64,000 nucleotides of DNA, from assembly GCF_000002235.5 (NCBI RefSeq), contig NW_022145613.1, positions 2,009,001 to 2,073,000 on the forward strand. The letters run 5' to 3'. Of this stretch, positions 1-10,599 are shown in pieces. The position numbers and the translations under genes are program-made. A model generated the notes under the pieces. The model was not told the origin of the DNA. It saw only the letters and a list, made by a program, of their open reading frames with translations, and searched no databases. How positions within the stretch are numbered: the stretch's first letter is position 1; each line of letters begins with the position of its first letter. This DNA is from Strongylocentrotus purpuratus (lineage: Eukaryota > Echinodermata > Echinoidea > Camarodonta > Strongylocentrotidae).

Positions 1-57
1 TTATTTTAGATCAATACAGTGTGCAGTAATTGAACTCATTTTGTTATTTCTCTCCAG

Positions 58-491
58 TGTGGTTTGAGCCGACATGCGTGATGAAAGCAACCAAAGTTTG
101 TCAGTCTGATGCCTGGAAGTCTCTTACTTATGCCTCACCAAACTTCAAGGAACTCAGACAAATGTATGCTGCAATAGAAGGAGAAGAAACTATAAATTTT
201 CAAGATACTGGTATGTACATGTGCAATATAGAATGAAGAATGAGGTAGATTCAAAGGAAAGTGACAAATGAAAGAGTAAAGAAGAGATTTTTAAATTCCA
301 TAGACCAATGTATGCTATAGCACAAGGATAGGAATGACTTTCAGAACAGATGCCAACAGAAATTTGACGGAGGGATTTGACAAAAAGAGAATGAGAGAGA
401 GAGAGGAAAGAAAGGAAGGGAGGGAGGGAGGGAGGGAGGGAGGGAGGGAGGGAGGGAGGGAGGGAGGGAGGGAGGAAAGGAGGGAGGGAGG

Positions 492-534
<43 letters not shown>

Positions 535-2667
535 GTAGGGGAAGACGGACAGAGGGAGAGACAGACAGCCATAAAATGAGAAGAATGAATACATACAAAT
601 AAACATGAAACAGGTATTTTCCAGGTACATATATGGAATGTTCATTAAACACTTGTGTCATTCTTTAAATTAAGTTTCATTCTTAGTATGTTTTCTGTCT
701 CAATGTTGGCAATTTATGCTGGTTGCACCCACTTTACCTTATTGGCATTGTGCAGATATATAATAGATTTTTTTGTTCTTTTCTCTTTCAGATGATCAGT
801 CTTTCACAGATAAGTTGAGAGAATGCCTTCAGCTAAGTCGGATCTTGCTGCGCCATGTCTATTGTTTGTTCATAACGTTAGGAGAAGAGGGCATCCTGGT
901 ATGTAGGAATGCTGAACCTGAACAGCGCTTTGTCATCTCCAAACAAGGATTAAAGGTACATGTCACTATTTCTACTTCTAGAATATTAAGTGAAACCTGC
1001 TTTAGTTTGTTTGATCACCTGTATAGAAAGACCACCTGTCCATAAAGATGATTCCCTTTAAGAGTCACTGTCTCCCTTTAAAACGTGTACCCAAGGAACC
1101 TGTATTTAAAGGCCAAATGTATGTAATGACCTCTTTTTTTGTCCCTCTTGATTGGTCTTTATAAACAGGTTTGACTTATAAGTATAGTATTGAATGAACC
1201 GATTTCCATGATTTTCTTGTTATGATGCTCTTCTTCATACTAAATGACAGTTTTAGGTACCAGTATTAGAACACCATATCATGTTGTTTTGTTGTATTCG
1301 GAACACCATCACAGAGTTTCCATCTATAAAAGCTGTGTTTCTTACTTTCATTTTTTGCTTTTATTGTATTGTTGCTCCATTTAGACCATTTTCTGTAGTT
1401 TAGTTTTGCATTTAGCTCTTATATCACTGTAGTATTATAACTTTAAATATCTAACTATTTCTATTTTAATGTAGGCACTTAATGGAGTATACCGGTATGC
1501 AGATGTTTTTCCACAATTTTTCTGTGAAGGTTCATTTTTGATCATGTAACTTTTGAAGAATAAACAAATATTAAATATTGAAATGTATCTTGATATTCTC
1601 TTGTCAGGACATTGAGATAGATGGCATGTTTTCAGCTGTACACTATCCAGTCTCTTCAGACATTGGTAGCATCACCTCAGTATCAGGAGCAGGAGACTGG
1701 TAAGTTTAATTCCCTTTGAATTCAGAATTGTATCTGTTTGGAGCAACAAGGGCCTTATAATCTAATTTAGCACAGTCTTGTGGCTCCAAACAGATGATCT
1801 GAGAGCTAGAAGAATGGACAGTTCTCATTCCGTATTCCCAAGATGCTTTTTTTTAAAGTATTCCCTTTTTCTGTCCAAACATTGGACAGCAATATAGCAT
1901 AATCCTAATTCTTTATCTAAACATTTTGCATGAATCTAAATGTTCAAATCATCTTTGCTCATGATAAAATTTGAGGTCACTTAAAAAATGTTTTAGCAGG
2001 CCAAAAAAAACCCTGAAGAATAGAATGAGAAGATAATTTTGGAAGGTCTGTAGTAATCAGCAACCATACTAAAGGTGTAAAAAAACAGAAGTATTGAGAC
2101 ATGTTGTAATCAATTTCCATACCAGGATAAGATACAATGATAAAGGGATAGACATCAGAGATACATGAAGGAGCAAGCAGTTCTAATACTCAATGTTTCT
2201 CCCAGCATCTTTAAACCAGTATTATGGTCAAATTAAATACATTTAAAGGCTCACTGCACTACTTGTAGCTACTTGCGCCCTTTCTATATTAAACACTGCC
2301 TAATCGGTGACCATTGGTCCCCCATGATCCTCTTTTTCTTATGTCAACTGAGAGCTGAGTTGATGAGATAACCACCTGTCCAGTGACCTTGCAGGGTGGT
2401 CTAATCCCTCCTGTAAACTAGTACTGATAAGCTTTAAAAAGACTTGATATGTGTGACTGTATTTGTTCTTTTACCAGCCTAGCAGCAGCATCCATAGCAA
2501 ACATGTTGAGAGGGCATGACCCTGATTTCTGTCTCGGATCAGGACTCCTCGCTGCACAACGCTCCCTCCAATCCCATCATGCTGTGCCATCATCTATCAA
2601 TAAAGAGCTTATATCACCTGACTTTGTTTTGAGTCACATGACATTGGATCCTAGCAGACTACAATGA
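58..2667 (+). CDS. Pseudouridine kinase (PfkB family), C-terminal part; 5' end outside window
   Basis: Four exons are visible: 58-210, 792-955, 1608-1699 and 2478-2667. All are bounded by AG/GT and the reading frame carries through every junction, giving about 198 residues to a TGA at 2665-2667. The fold signs are those of PfkB sugar/nucleoside kinases: WFEPT then SDAWKSLTYASPN (typical of pseudouridine kinases), the strand FITLGEEGILVCR, and the catalytic/anion-hole motif SVSGAGD, whose Asp is the expected catalytic base. The GAGDC codon is split by the last intron. A helix with MLRGHDPDFCLGSGLLAAQ follows, as in the family C-terminus. Such kinases phosphorylate pseudouridine at the 5' hydroxyl; in many eukaryotes the kinase is fused behind a pseudouridine-5'-phosphate glycosidase, which would lie left of this window. 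A ribokinase-like enzyme of another substrate is the alternative. The extreme C-terminus comes from a tandem repeat (see 2614-3152). Confidence 0.85.
377..535. repeat. Compound (GA)n/(GGGA)n/G-run microsatellite
   Basis: An almost pure purine stretch in the first visible intron of the kinase: GA units, then about 20 GGGA units with small interruptions, then (GA)n, ending in a run of G. Open frames across it in both strands are low-complexity artefacts. Confidence 0.95.
995..1172. mobile_element. Degraded MITE fragment related to the 17.2-kb element
   Basis: This intron holds AGAAAGACCACCTGTCC near the left and GGTCTTTATAAACAGGTTTG near the right, the latter the inverted equivalent of the former. 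The same wording occurs in the well-bounded element at 17201-17390. No clean target duplication is left, so it is an old copy; the ends are approximate. Confidence 0.4.
1731..1796 (+). ncRNA. Pre-miRNA-sized intronic hairpin (candidate only)
   Basis: Positions 1732-1750 (ATCTGTTTGGAGCAACAAG) pair with 1777-1795 (CTTGTGGCTCCAAACAGAT) at 18 of 19 positions, with G-U wobbles possible at both ends and a 26-base loop. It starts 32 bases past the exon-3 donor of the kinase. The size suits an animal precursor microRNA, but a tiny inverted-repeat element would look the same. I do not recognise either arm as a known microRNA. Confidence 0.3.
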
Positions 2668-3152
2668 GTGTGACATGTCTAGTTGTGCTCCCTGACATGT
2701 GTTTTAGGCTTCAAAACTGTATTTGATCATGACTACGTATGGAGTCACATGACTGTAGATCTGCACAGACTCCAGTAAATGTGATGTGCCACCGGACAGA
2801 ACAGCAATGTCACCTGACTATTTATATGTATGAAATCATGTGACCAAGGAACCGATCAGACTCTTGTGAATGTGGTGTTTCTCGCTGGATGACACAATTG
2901 AACCCAGTGGACCAGTGATTCTGATCTTTTCAGGTTTGTCACCTGACTGTTTGAAGAATCATGTGACGGTGGAACCTAGCAGATCAATTAGTACAATATT
3001 TTCTAGCTGGGTCTCCTGAATATTCATAGAATCATGTTACAGGGAAATTTATCAGGACTTCAGCAAATAATGCATTTCTCTTATTATCTGTGTCGCCTTA
3101 TTAAATGATCATGTGAAATTAAGTACTTAACAGATTGATTGTGCAACACTCT
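2614..3152 (+). repeat. Six degenerate tandem units spanning the kinase stop codon and 3' UTR
   Basis: Units begin with TCACCTGACT or a variant at about 2614, 2723, 2810, 2939, 3012 and 3093. Each contains a box like GAATCATGTGAC (GAGTCACATGAC in the first two), most followed by a version of GGAACCTAGCAGAC. Spacing varies from about 70 to 130 bases. Unit 1 encodes the last 17 residues of the kinase (SPDFVLSHMTLDPSRLQ) and its stop; the other five are untranslated. The repeated CATGTG/CACATG core gives a row of E-box-like sites. Confidence 0.75.
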
Positions 3153-3233
3153 ATGCCTACATGTGTATGTCCTACATCAAATTTTAGCTTTAACATAAGT
3201 GCACCTCTAATCTTAACCCTACATGTTTGACGA

Positions 3234-3239
3234 AATAAA
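3234..3239 (+). terminator. Poly(A) signal AATAAA of the kinase gene
   Basis: This AATAAA lies about 570 bases past the kinase stop and just after the repeat-built 3' UTR. Other A/T-rich candidates follow at 3.9-4.0 kb (for example AAAATAAAC near 3997), so it is the most likely but not the only site. Confidence 0.45.
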
Positions 3240-3259
3240 GCCTGGAGTACTTGTCACAA

Positions 3260-6098
3260 GAGCAAATGTCGGGACACTAATCATGACTCTGAATATCTAT
3301 TGAAGGGACATGAGAACAACAAAAGATTACCTAACCGGTATGCTTCTAATGAAAATGCACCTAGTTTTATATTCCAAATCCCCCAAATGAAATCATGATT
3401 GGATTGTCAAGTGCCTGTTTATTCGAATTGTTTCCTATCACAAATTAAATGTACATATATGTTTTCTTGATGTGCTACCAATTTTATATGATATAATGCA
3501 AGTACTAAAAATCCATTGGTTACTACAGCATATGCTGTGTGTGCAGTATTTTACAAAACAAGGTATGTTTCTATTGCGTAACGTTTAAAGTAAACTCTGT
3601 TCTGTTTACATGTAAGTATTCAATTTTGTATTCACTTTGTTGCATACATTTATTATGTTTTACACTATTATGTAACCTTACATGTTGGAACTCAAAAGTA
3701 TCAATTTCATTCCTATTTTCATGTTTTTTCTTTCATTTTATTCTCTTAATTATGTGCCATTTCAATAATAATTCCATGGGTATAGCTGACTTTTGTATGC
3801 CCCATCTTTAGTATTTTGTGGGTACATAATTGGTTAACTCTAATTTCTGCAATATTTAGTGAATGTAAAATATAATCTTATACATCAACAATTTTACACA
3901 TTAAAATCAAGTTATCTGTTACACTGTTATATTGTTATTTTTGTATACAATTTTAAATATGCATCAGCTTTAAGCTGTGATATTGATTTATTTTAAAATA
4001 AACTATATGAAATCAAATGTCATTGGTATCTATGTCTGTATGGTCTGTTTTGTAGAACAGATAGAGGAACTGAAGCTAGTTGCATTAACTTGATTAGAAG
4101 TACGGGTAATTTGAGATCATCAAACCTCTCTGTTGGTGTTGGGGCGAAGGAGAATTTGAATTTGAAGTAAGGCTGTGATAAGGATAAATTTATTAAATTT
4201 TATGACAAACAATTTTTGATGTGGGTTCATGTACTGTGTGTGTGCATGTATGTGTGTGTGCATGTGTGTGTGTGGGGGGGGGGAGGGGCGAGGGGGTTGT
4301 ATGCCATTAATATGTTAAACAATGGAAAAATAAGGGTTTTATATTTTTGCCTAGATTATGTTCATGTTGCTCATTGTCAATGGGCATCTAGTATGTTTAT
4401 TATGGCGATAGGATCTTTTTGTTGAAGCAAAGAATTAATATGTTTTCCGAAAAACAATGGTGTTGTTGATGATGATGATGGTGGTGGTGGTGCATATGGT
4501 TATGATGACTGTTGATCACGATGACAATGATAATGATGTTGTCGGGGGGGGGGGGGGGGTCTAGACACTTTAAGAAAGTGAAGCCATATCTTTTGCCTTT
4601 TGAATGTTATAAAAATAAATGAATCAAATAAAACTACCATTATAAAAACTTACCTTTACATTATTGTTTAATATAACTCTTGAATTATTTGTGAAATATT
4701 GTATGTAAACTTCTTCAAAATCAAAGTAATGTTATAAACCAACCGTCCGGACATTCAACATCTGGGTATAATTTGGGTAATTCTCAAGTACCCTCTTTGA
4801 AAAACATGGGATTACCGTACGTATGATAAAAGGGACCCTTCTTTTGTCACTGAAAGGCATTAGGAATGCGATGGTAAGCATAGGCATGCTAGGAGGTTAG
4901 AGATAACCATGAAATGTATTGGAAGTTTTTTGTGTCGCGATCGAGGGGACATATTTCCAACAACATTTGTTTGTCCTTTTCAGGACACCATATCGTTTCC
5001 AGACCTCTTGTGCAAATCCAGAATCAGAAATGCGAAGACTCAGGTTGGTCCATGTTTGTCAATTTGTAGTTAATAAAATTTGTATTTAATTATGCTAGAC
5101 ACAATCTCTGTATGTATTTGTAGCGTGCCGTATATTTAATGGCTCTTTATCATGAATTAAAATGCAAATTTAGGCAAAAAGTTGCCGGTATTGCATTTCG
5201 AAATTCGATCAGTTCGACGGGCGCACGCCAGCCCGGACCGAGCGGGGGGCTAATTTAGCCGTGACAACTATAACTTGTAGTGCAGTGCATGCAGTGTAAA
5301 TGCGGTAGTAATTGATCGAGGTCTACTCTAGTCTAGGCCTAAGCCTACTCTATTTATAATTTAGTGAACGGTATGTGTGTGTGTGTGTATTGGGTTTTTA
5401 CAGACGTGTATCAATCAGATATGATTATTTACGTCTGTAACGTCTGGTCAACAGCCTTTGAAAGGTTCATAATAATAAATACATGGGGTGTACCGTGTAC
5501 CCTAGTGTACACAAAAAGAATTGTTTTTCACCTTCCCAATTTTATACTAAGTTTACGATGAAAGCAATTGGTTTAGTGTACTAAGCTGCACACGCCGCAC
5601 AGAGTTCGCGGAATTTAGCAAACTCTTCTTTGCGTGCCTTAGTATACTAAACTTAGACAACTATTCGCTATTAAAAAATAACGTTAAGTATCAAATTGGT
5701 AAAGAAATATCAGTACCTGGAGTACCGTACAGTTATACAAAAAAGAAAACAAATCTAAAAAAGGGACAGGGTTTTGGTTAACTTGCACATGTGGCTGTTA
5801 ACTGAACAGCTCTGCGATTAACATTGAACAAAAAATAAAATGTTGACCTCTAACCTGTTGAGTTGATACAAAATATGCTGTTGTATTGCATGCAGAGTAA
5901 CACATATAGGGTCTATGGCTACATGCGTGTGATCTTGATTAGCGCACTAAAAATTAGCATGGCACATCACTTTCAGTATTACACTGCATGCAATACTAAA
6001 TTGTCTGAAAGCCTTTTTACGAAATATTAGATAGGAGGAGTATAGATTGGTCTAATATGCTTATAAATATTCTTTGTTTCTTAATTTGTTAATTTCAG
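3260..6098. other. Intergenic stretch between kinase and the coiled-coil gene
   Basis: No supportable coding sequence was seen. It holds a (TG)n tract with a G run (about 4228-4275), a GAT/GGT tract (4459-4493), and a G run (4543-4559). A short CpG-rich patch (about 5205-5255) is the best candidate for the promoter of the next gene, though no TATA box or initiator could be fixed. A donor-like CAG/GTTGG near 5043 could end an upstream non-coding exon. Confidence 0.5.
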
Positions 6099-6217
6099 AT
6101 AACTTGGCCTGTGAACATGAATTAGGCTCCATCAGGAACAACATCAGCACAAGTTCCTGATTGGAAGAATGTAGATCAGTTACACCGTAATGCTAGTGGA
6201 AGAAAACGGGAATAAAA
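6099..6217 (+). promoter_or_regulatory. 5' leader exon part with three upstream ORFs
   Basis: A polypyrimidine/TTTCAG acceptor ends at 6098, so the leader exon likely starts at 6099. Before the main ATG (6218) there are three upstream ATGs: ATG AAT TAG at 6117-6125, a start-stop pair ATGTAG at 6169-6174, and a 12-codon ORF at 6190-6228 that overlaps the main start in another frame. This layout usually lowers or conditions translation of the main ORF. Confidence 0.55.
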
Positions 6218-9200
6218 ATGGCGGCTAAAGCAGACCAACCTTCTTCCGATAAAGGTAATCCAGTGACTCTCATAGTAGGACCAGCCAGTGGATCCCAGAC
6301 ACCATCTGTGAGATTAGCTTCAAGTGTTGGATCTGTGAAAGGTTCACCTGCACTTCAATCTGGCCAAACGCCACCTGGTACTGTCATCATTGGCCTCCAA
6401 AAGACAAACGCATCAGCTTCAGGGAGGAAAAAGGCAGGGGGATCGACCAAACCTGTCACCAAACAGGACCCTCCTACATGCATATCCAGGAACACACTAC
6501 CAAGTAAATACAAAGTGACACCACCACAGAGAATGTCGACAAGGAGCCTAAAGGAACTCCCGGAGAAGGAACCTTCAAAATCGCAGAATCCTGACAGTGC
6601 AAAGACTTCTAGAAAGGGAAAAGCTTCAACTGACTCTAAAAAAGGGGAAAAGTCCGGATCAAACTCAAAGACAATATCTTCAAGGAAGAGCACCTCACCC
6701 AAAAAAGCTGCCTCACCCAAAAAAGCTGCGGATACCAATCAAGTAATTACAAAAGTGACAGCTCGCTCCCGCACCAGTAAATCTAAAATAAAAGTGGAAA
6801 GTGGTTCCAGTACCTTTGACATCACAGTGAAGTGCACCCCCTCTGAAAGGTAACAATTCTATTTAGAAAGTCAATTCAATTCATTTTATTCATTTCCATT
6901 TTCAATAAAAACAATACAAAGGTATATACAATGATAAGCATTTGCAATATATAAGAAAATGAAAATAGGGCACTAAAAAATAAGGCCAAATGGCCTTGTG
7001 GAGGCATAGTTCCCTGAACAGTAGTAAAGAGATTTACATATACAAACAAAACTAAAATAGAAACATACATGTCAAAACATGACAGGGACATCGTTCATGG
7101 CAGGTAATACAAATGGAAATAATCATTACAAAATCATAGGTTCGAAAAACAGTTATATGTAATGCTGTATGAATATGGGTACAAGAATTAATGATATTTC
7201 GATATAAGATGCTGCTTTAATTTTCTGAATTCAATTTCAGTATAACCTAGATCCTTTCACAATATTCTATTTAGAATGTCCATAACTCTCTTTAATGCGT
7301 ATACTGCATGATACAGCCATACCTGAAGAATAGCACACTCATTGGTTATATTACTTTGTCTCCTTGTCCTCAATGTACCAAAATAATTTGTCTATTAATG
7401 CAAAGTTCACATTCATAGATATTGATAGGTACCTCTTTGCTGGATGCAAATGAGTCATTTCAACTTTCAGAAAGTATCTTTGCTGTACTCCCAATATTTG
7501 AGATCAGTTTCATGATTATCAGGTAACATGTACATGTACATGACAGAGATTTTGAAATATGAGTATGTAAGTATTGCCAACTGACTGTTATTTATCTACT
7601 TGATAATGAAAAATAATTGCTTTGAAATGCTAAAATAATTTGAATCCCATGTTTATATGTGGTACACTCAAAAATGAAGACAGGACTAGGTTTCCGCTTG
7701 GTTGTATATGAACTCAACGATATGCCAGTTGAGCTATTTTATTCAACCTGAAAGTAGAATAAAAATAAGCATCCTCAGTATACATGTCTATATCACATAA
7801 AATGTACTGAACTAAATCAGTATGCATTTATCCGGTAATGTATAATCAAAAGCCTTAAATAGCATTCATTAAAAGTCTTGACTCTATATCCAAAAACTCT
7901 GTAAAAGGCCTAAACCCCCATTAATCTCTAGAAAGTCTATGTCAAAATAACATATCTTGACAGAAATACTGCTTTCATAAAAACCCGAGTAACCAAGGTC
8001 CCCAGCCTAGATAAATTCCTGGTCAAGACTACCTTTAAATATATGCTTAATAAATAAATCCCATCTTACTCAAAGTATGTCAAACTTGTCTTTCTTATTT
8101 AGACTCATTGAACTTTCATTATAAATTCCCAAAAAACCCGACTGTAATTTAGTCTTTTTCTTTCATAACTCTGATTTATCCGACACTTATTTCATATGTC
8201 AATACCAATATTTATAATTTGTCAACTAAAACAACCTTAAATCAACCTCTGACTAATGTCATTATAAGTCGGTGATTTAAAAAGCACAAAATCCCTCTTT
8301 ATAAATGTGTGAATTAAACACTAACTAAATACCGCACATACTTTCAATGTAAACGTACACATTACGCTGCACACTTCTATACACATTAACATGCACATTA
8401 CTAACACATCTTCGTACTCTAATGTGACACCAAATAATCATTAATTTCCACCAATTCATTATCCTACACTTTATAATATCTTATCCAAGCTTTACTCACT
8501 TGTTTTGCGGAAATTGCTAGCGACTCTGAAATACCGTTGCCATTTTCCTAAACCTGGAATTCTGGGCCCGTATTCAATAAACTTCTTAAGCTTGAAATCT
8601 AAGTACTTTTTCTTAAATTTTGGCTAAGAAAAAATCTTAGCCAAAAATCGTATTCTATAACAGCAATGGGGACTTAAGAAATTTGCCTTAAGATTAAGAA
8701 GGATTCTTAGATTTTATCTAAGAAAAAGGACTTAAGTAGCATGTCGTATTCTAATACAATCGAGATATCTAAGATAAGTAAGAAATCTACCCTATATTTA
8801 AGCATACTACGAGGATGCTTAAATGGGGCTTTGGCACCGGCAGCTCAGTGATGCTGCAAGCAACCGCTTCGGGTTTCGATCAAATGGAATAAAAACAATG
8901 CATGCAGCGCGCGCGCGCAGCGCGAGCGCAGGTTATCAGTTGACCTATATAACAACGTAAGCTTCGCGTAATATACAGCGTCGACGGCGCAGCGCGCAGG
9001 AGCGCCATAGGCTCTTTGTACTTGTACTAGTATGTTTGTTTGTACACAACTAAACGAGTAGTAGCATAAGTATGCATAACACTAAATCATGACATGGCTG
9101 TCGTATATAAAGAAACCGTCTCTTACTTTATTAGTCTTTGGCGCTAAAGTATGGAAACAGGGAATAATGTGCAATCGGCATAATATTAGGTGAGACAAAA

Positions 9201-10520
9201 TTTGTTATAGTATGAGTCTGATAAAGGTTACATTTAGCCATTTGATTAATTTTAGGCCATCATAACAGTAGACGATGTAAAACAATGAAAGGGTAGCTCC
9301 CAATCCAATGCTAGCTAGCGCTGGTCGGCCGGCTAGCGACGGCGCTCCCTTCATACTCACAGACCTGCGGCTGCGACATAATAAGTAAGCCCGGTTGGGC
9401 TCCTCGGAGTTGTTTGACAGAAAAGTATAAAAAGCCTACAGTGGATGTTAGATCTAGCCTCAGGTGGTCTTGACTAGACTGTTTTAGTGTCAGTTGGTCA
9501 ATCCCGAAATAATTATGTGAGCAATAGCATCGTTCCTCCCTTACGCTCTCCCATACATGTTAGTGTATAATTTTCGTGCGGTGCGATTTTTATTTTAACA
9601 CGCAAATTACATAGGCAAATCGAGTTGCAATTAATTCGCTCGAGTCGACCACATCAACTTTCCCACATGACGTCATCGGGTCTAAGAATTTGTCTTATCT
9701 TTCGTCTTGGCTAAGACAAACTGCTTTACGTGTTTAGAATACGGCTAAGGCAACTTTCTTAACCTAGACAAATTCTTAGACATTTTCTTAGACTTAAGAA
9801 AAATGTCTTAGAAGTTTATTGAATACGGGCCCTGGCCTCTAAATAAGCATCTGAAATGATATGTCAGACCACATCCGTGGAAAAATGTGCTCTGCAACGT
9901 ATACACTTACTTGACCCTAGAAGTAGGTCAGGGTCAATACGGTATCTTGCAAAAATCTTGGAAAAAACAAATAACTTTCATGTTTCGCTGAAACAATATG
10001 CAACATTAAAACCTTGATCTAAAATTGCTTTTCTATATTCCCCAGTTGTTACTTAATATTAAGCTGTCTATTTGTGTCAACCTATTGATATATTTTGTTT
10101 TTACTGCTCTATTTTACCAGCTTACCCAGACATTCCAATTACAATGCTGTTTTGTCTGAATGTCACATGTTAATGTACTGTAAATTTTGCTTTTCTTTGT
10201 GTTAAACATTTTTATTCTCTCTCTCTTTGTTTATAAACACCAGCTTACTTAGACAAACAGCCCCCAATCACAATGACCACAGCTACGTCTACAGCCCCGA
10301 GGAAGTGCATGGGTTGAAGACGAGGGCGCTCAAGGATGCAAAACTGGTCGAGAAATTACTTCGAGATCGAAGGATGCTTAGGATGAGGGCCTTCCGAGCA
10401 AACAAAAAGCTTGAGAGACTCATGAGAGCTATCGAACTAGAACAAAAGATGCATAAGGAGACTCGACAAACACTCAGAGCTATTACCCAAGGTCTGCAGT
10501 TACAATTTAAGACAGAATAG
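6218..10520 (+). CDS. Unrecognised basic Ser/Lys-rich protein with C-terminal coiled coil (302 aa)
   Basis: Two coding exons, 6218-6849 and 10244-10520, join in phase (AG + C gives Ser 211) to a 302-residue protein. ATG 6218 is in good context (AAAAATGG). Residues 1-210 look disordered and rich in Ser, Lys, Thr and Pro; two back-to-back ASPKKA units come from a perfect 18-bp tandem repeat, and such SPKK motifs bind DNA minor grooves in histone tails. Residues about 226-295 are charged, with regular Leu/Met/Ile spacing (for example KLVEKLLRDRRMLRMRAF) predicting a helical coiled coil. There is no signal peptide or membrane segment, so a nuclear or chromatin/microtubule-linked role is plausible, but this is inference. 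The 3.4-kb intron contains a DNA transposon and retroposon debris. I do not recognise the family. Confidence 0.7.
6704..6739 (+). repeat. 18-bp perfect tandem duplication inside coding exon
   Basis: Two adjacent identical 18-base units encode the consecutive ASPKKA peptides. Replication slippage here would add or remove SPKK motifs without shifting the frame. Confidence 0.8.
6875..7130 (-). mobile_element. Retroposon 3'-end-like fragment
   Basis: Read on the minus strand, the piece runs through CAAGGCCATTTGGCCTT and an A/T-rich stretch and ends in ATTGAATTGA units, the kind of short tandem tail left by LINE or SINE insertion. No reverse-transcriptase frame is present. Family not assigned. 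Confidence 0.35.
8565..9831. mobile_element. Non-autonomous DNA transposon with long inverted ends, Harbinger-like (1267 bp)
   Basis: The ends match as inverted repeats: GGCCCGTATTCAATAAACTT on the left and its complement on the right (9812-9831), followed by inner subterminal repeats built on TTCTTAAG/CTTAGA on both sides. A 3-bp CTG flanks it at 8562-8564 and 9832-9834, consistent with a 3-bp target duplication. PIF/Harbinger elements make 3-bp duplications and often carry this style of terminus; that assignment is by resemblance only. The middle (about 8880-9370) is unusually CpG-rich, with GCGCGC runs. No transposase frame was seen. Confidence 0.75.
10119..10200 (+). other. Duplicated splice-acceptor segment upstream of exon 2
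   Basis: ACCAGCTTACCCAGACATTCC near 10117 resembles ACCAGCTTACTTAGACAAAC near 10241, and both continue to an ACAATG. Both are usable AG acceptors. Splicing at the upstream copy would be in phase but reach a TAA at about 10204, giving a shorter C-terminus without the coiled coil. Confidence 0.4.
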
Positions 10521-10593
10521 AGTTATTCACAAAGGTTATTGTATTATTGCTGCAATGTTCTGGTTGTTTCCATTCCAAAACGGTGTTGTATGC

Positions 10594-10599
10594 AATAAA
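10594..10599 (+). terminator. Poly(A) signal AATAAA for the coiled-coil gene
   Basis: First AATAAA, 74 bases past the stop at 10518-10520. A second AATAAA at 11667-11672 could serve a longer 3' UTR. Confidence 0.4.

Noticed and set aside
190-661. Several frames of 80-150 residues on both strands
   Set aside because: They are translations of the GA/GGGA microsatellite (Ser-Leu-Pro or Arg-Glu-Gly strings) inside an intron.
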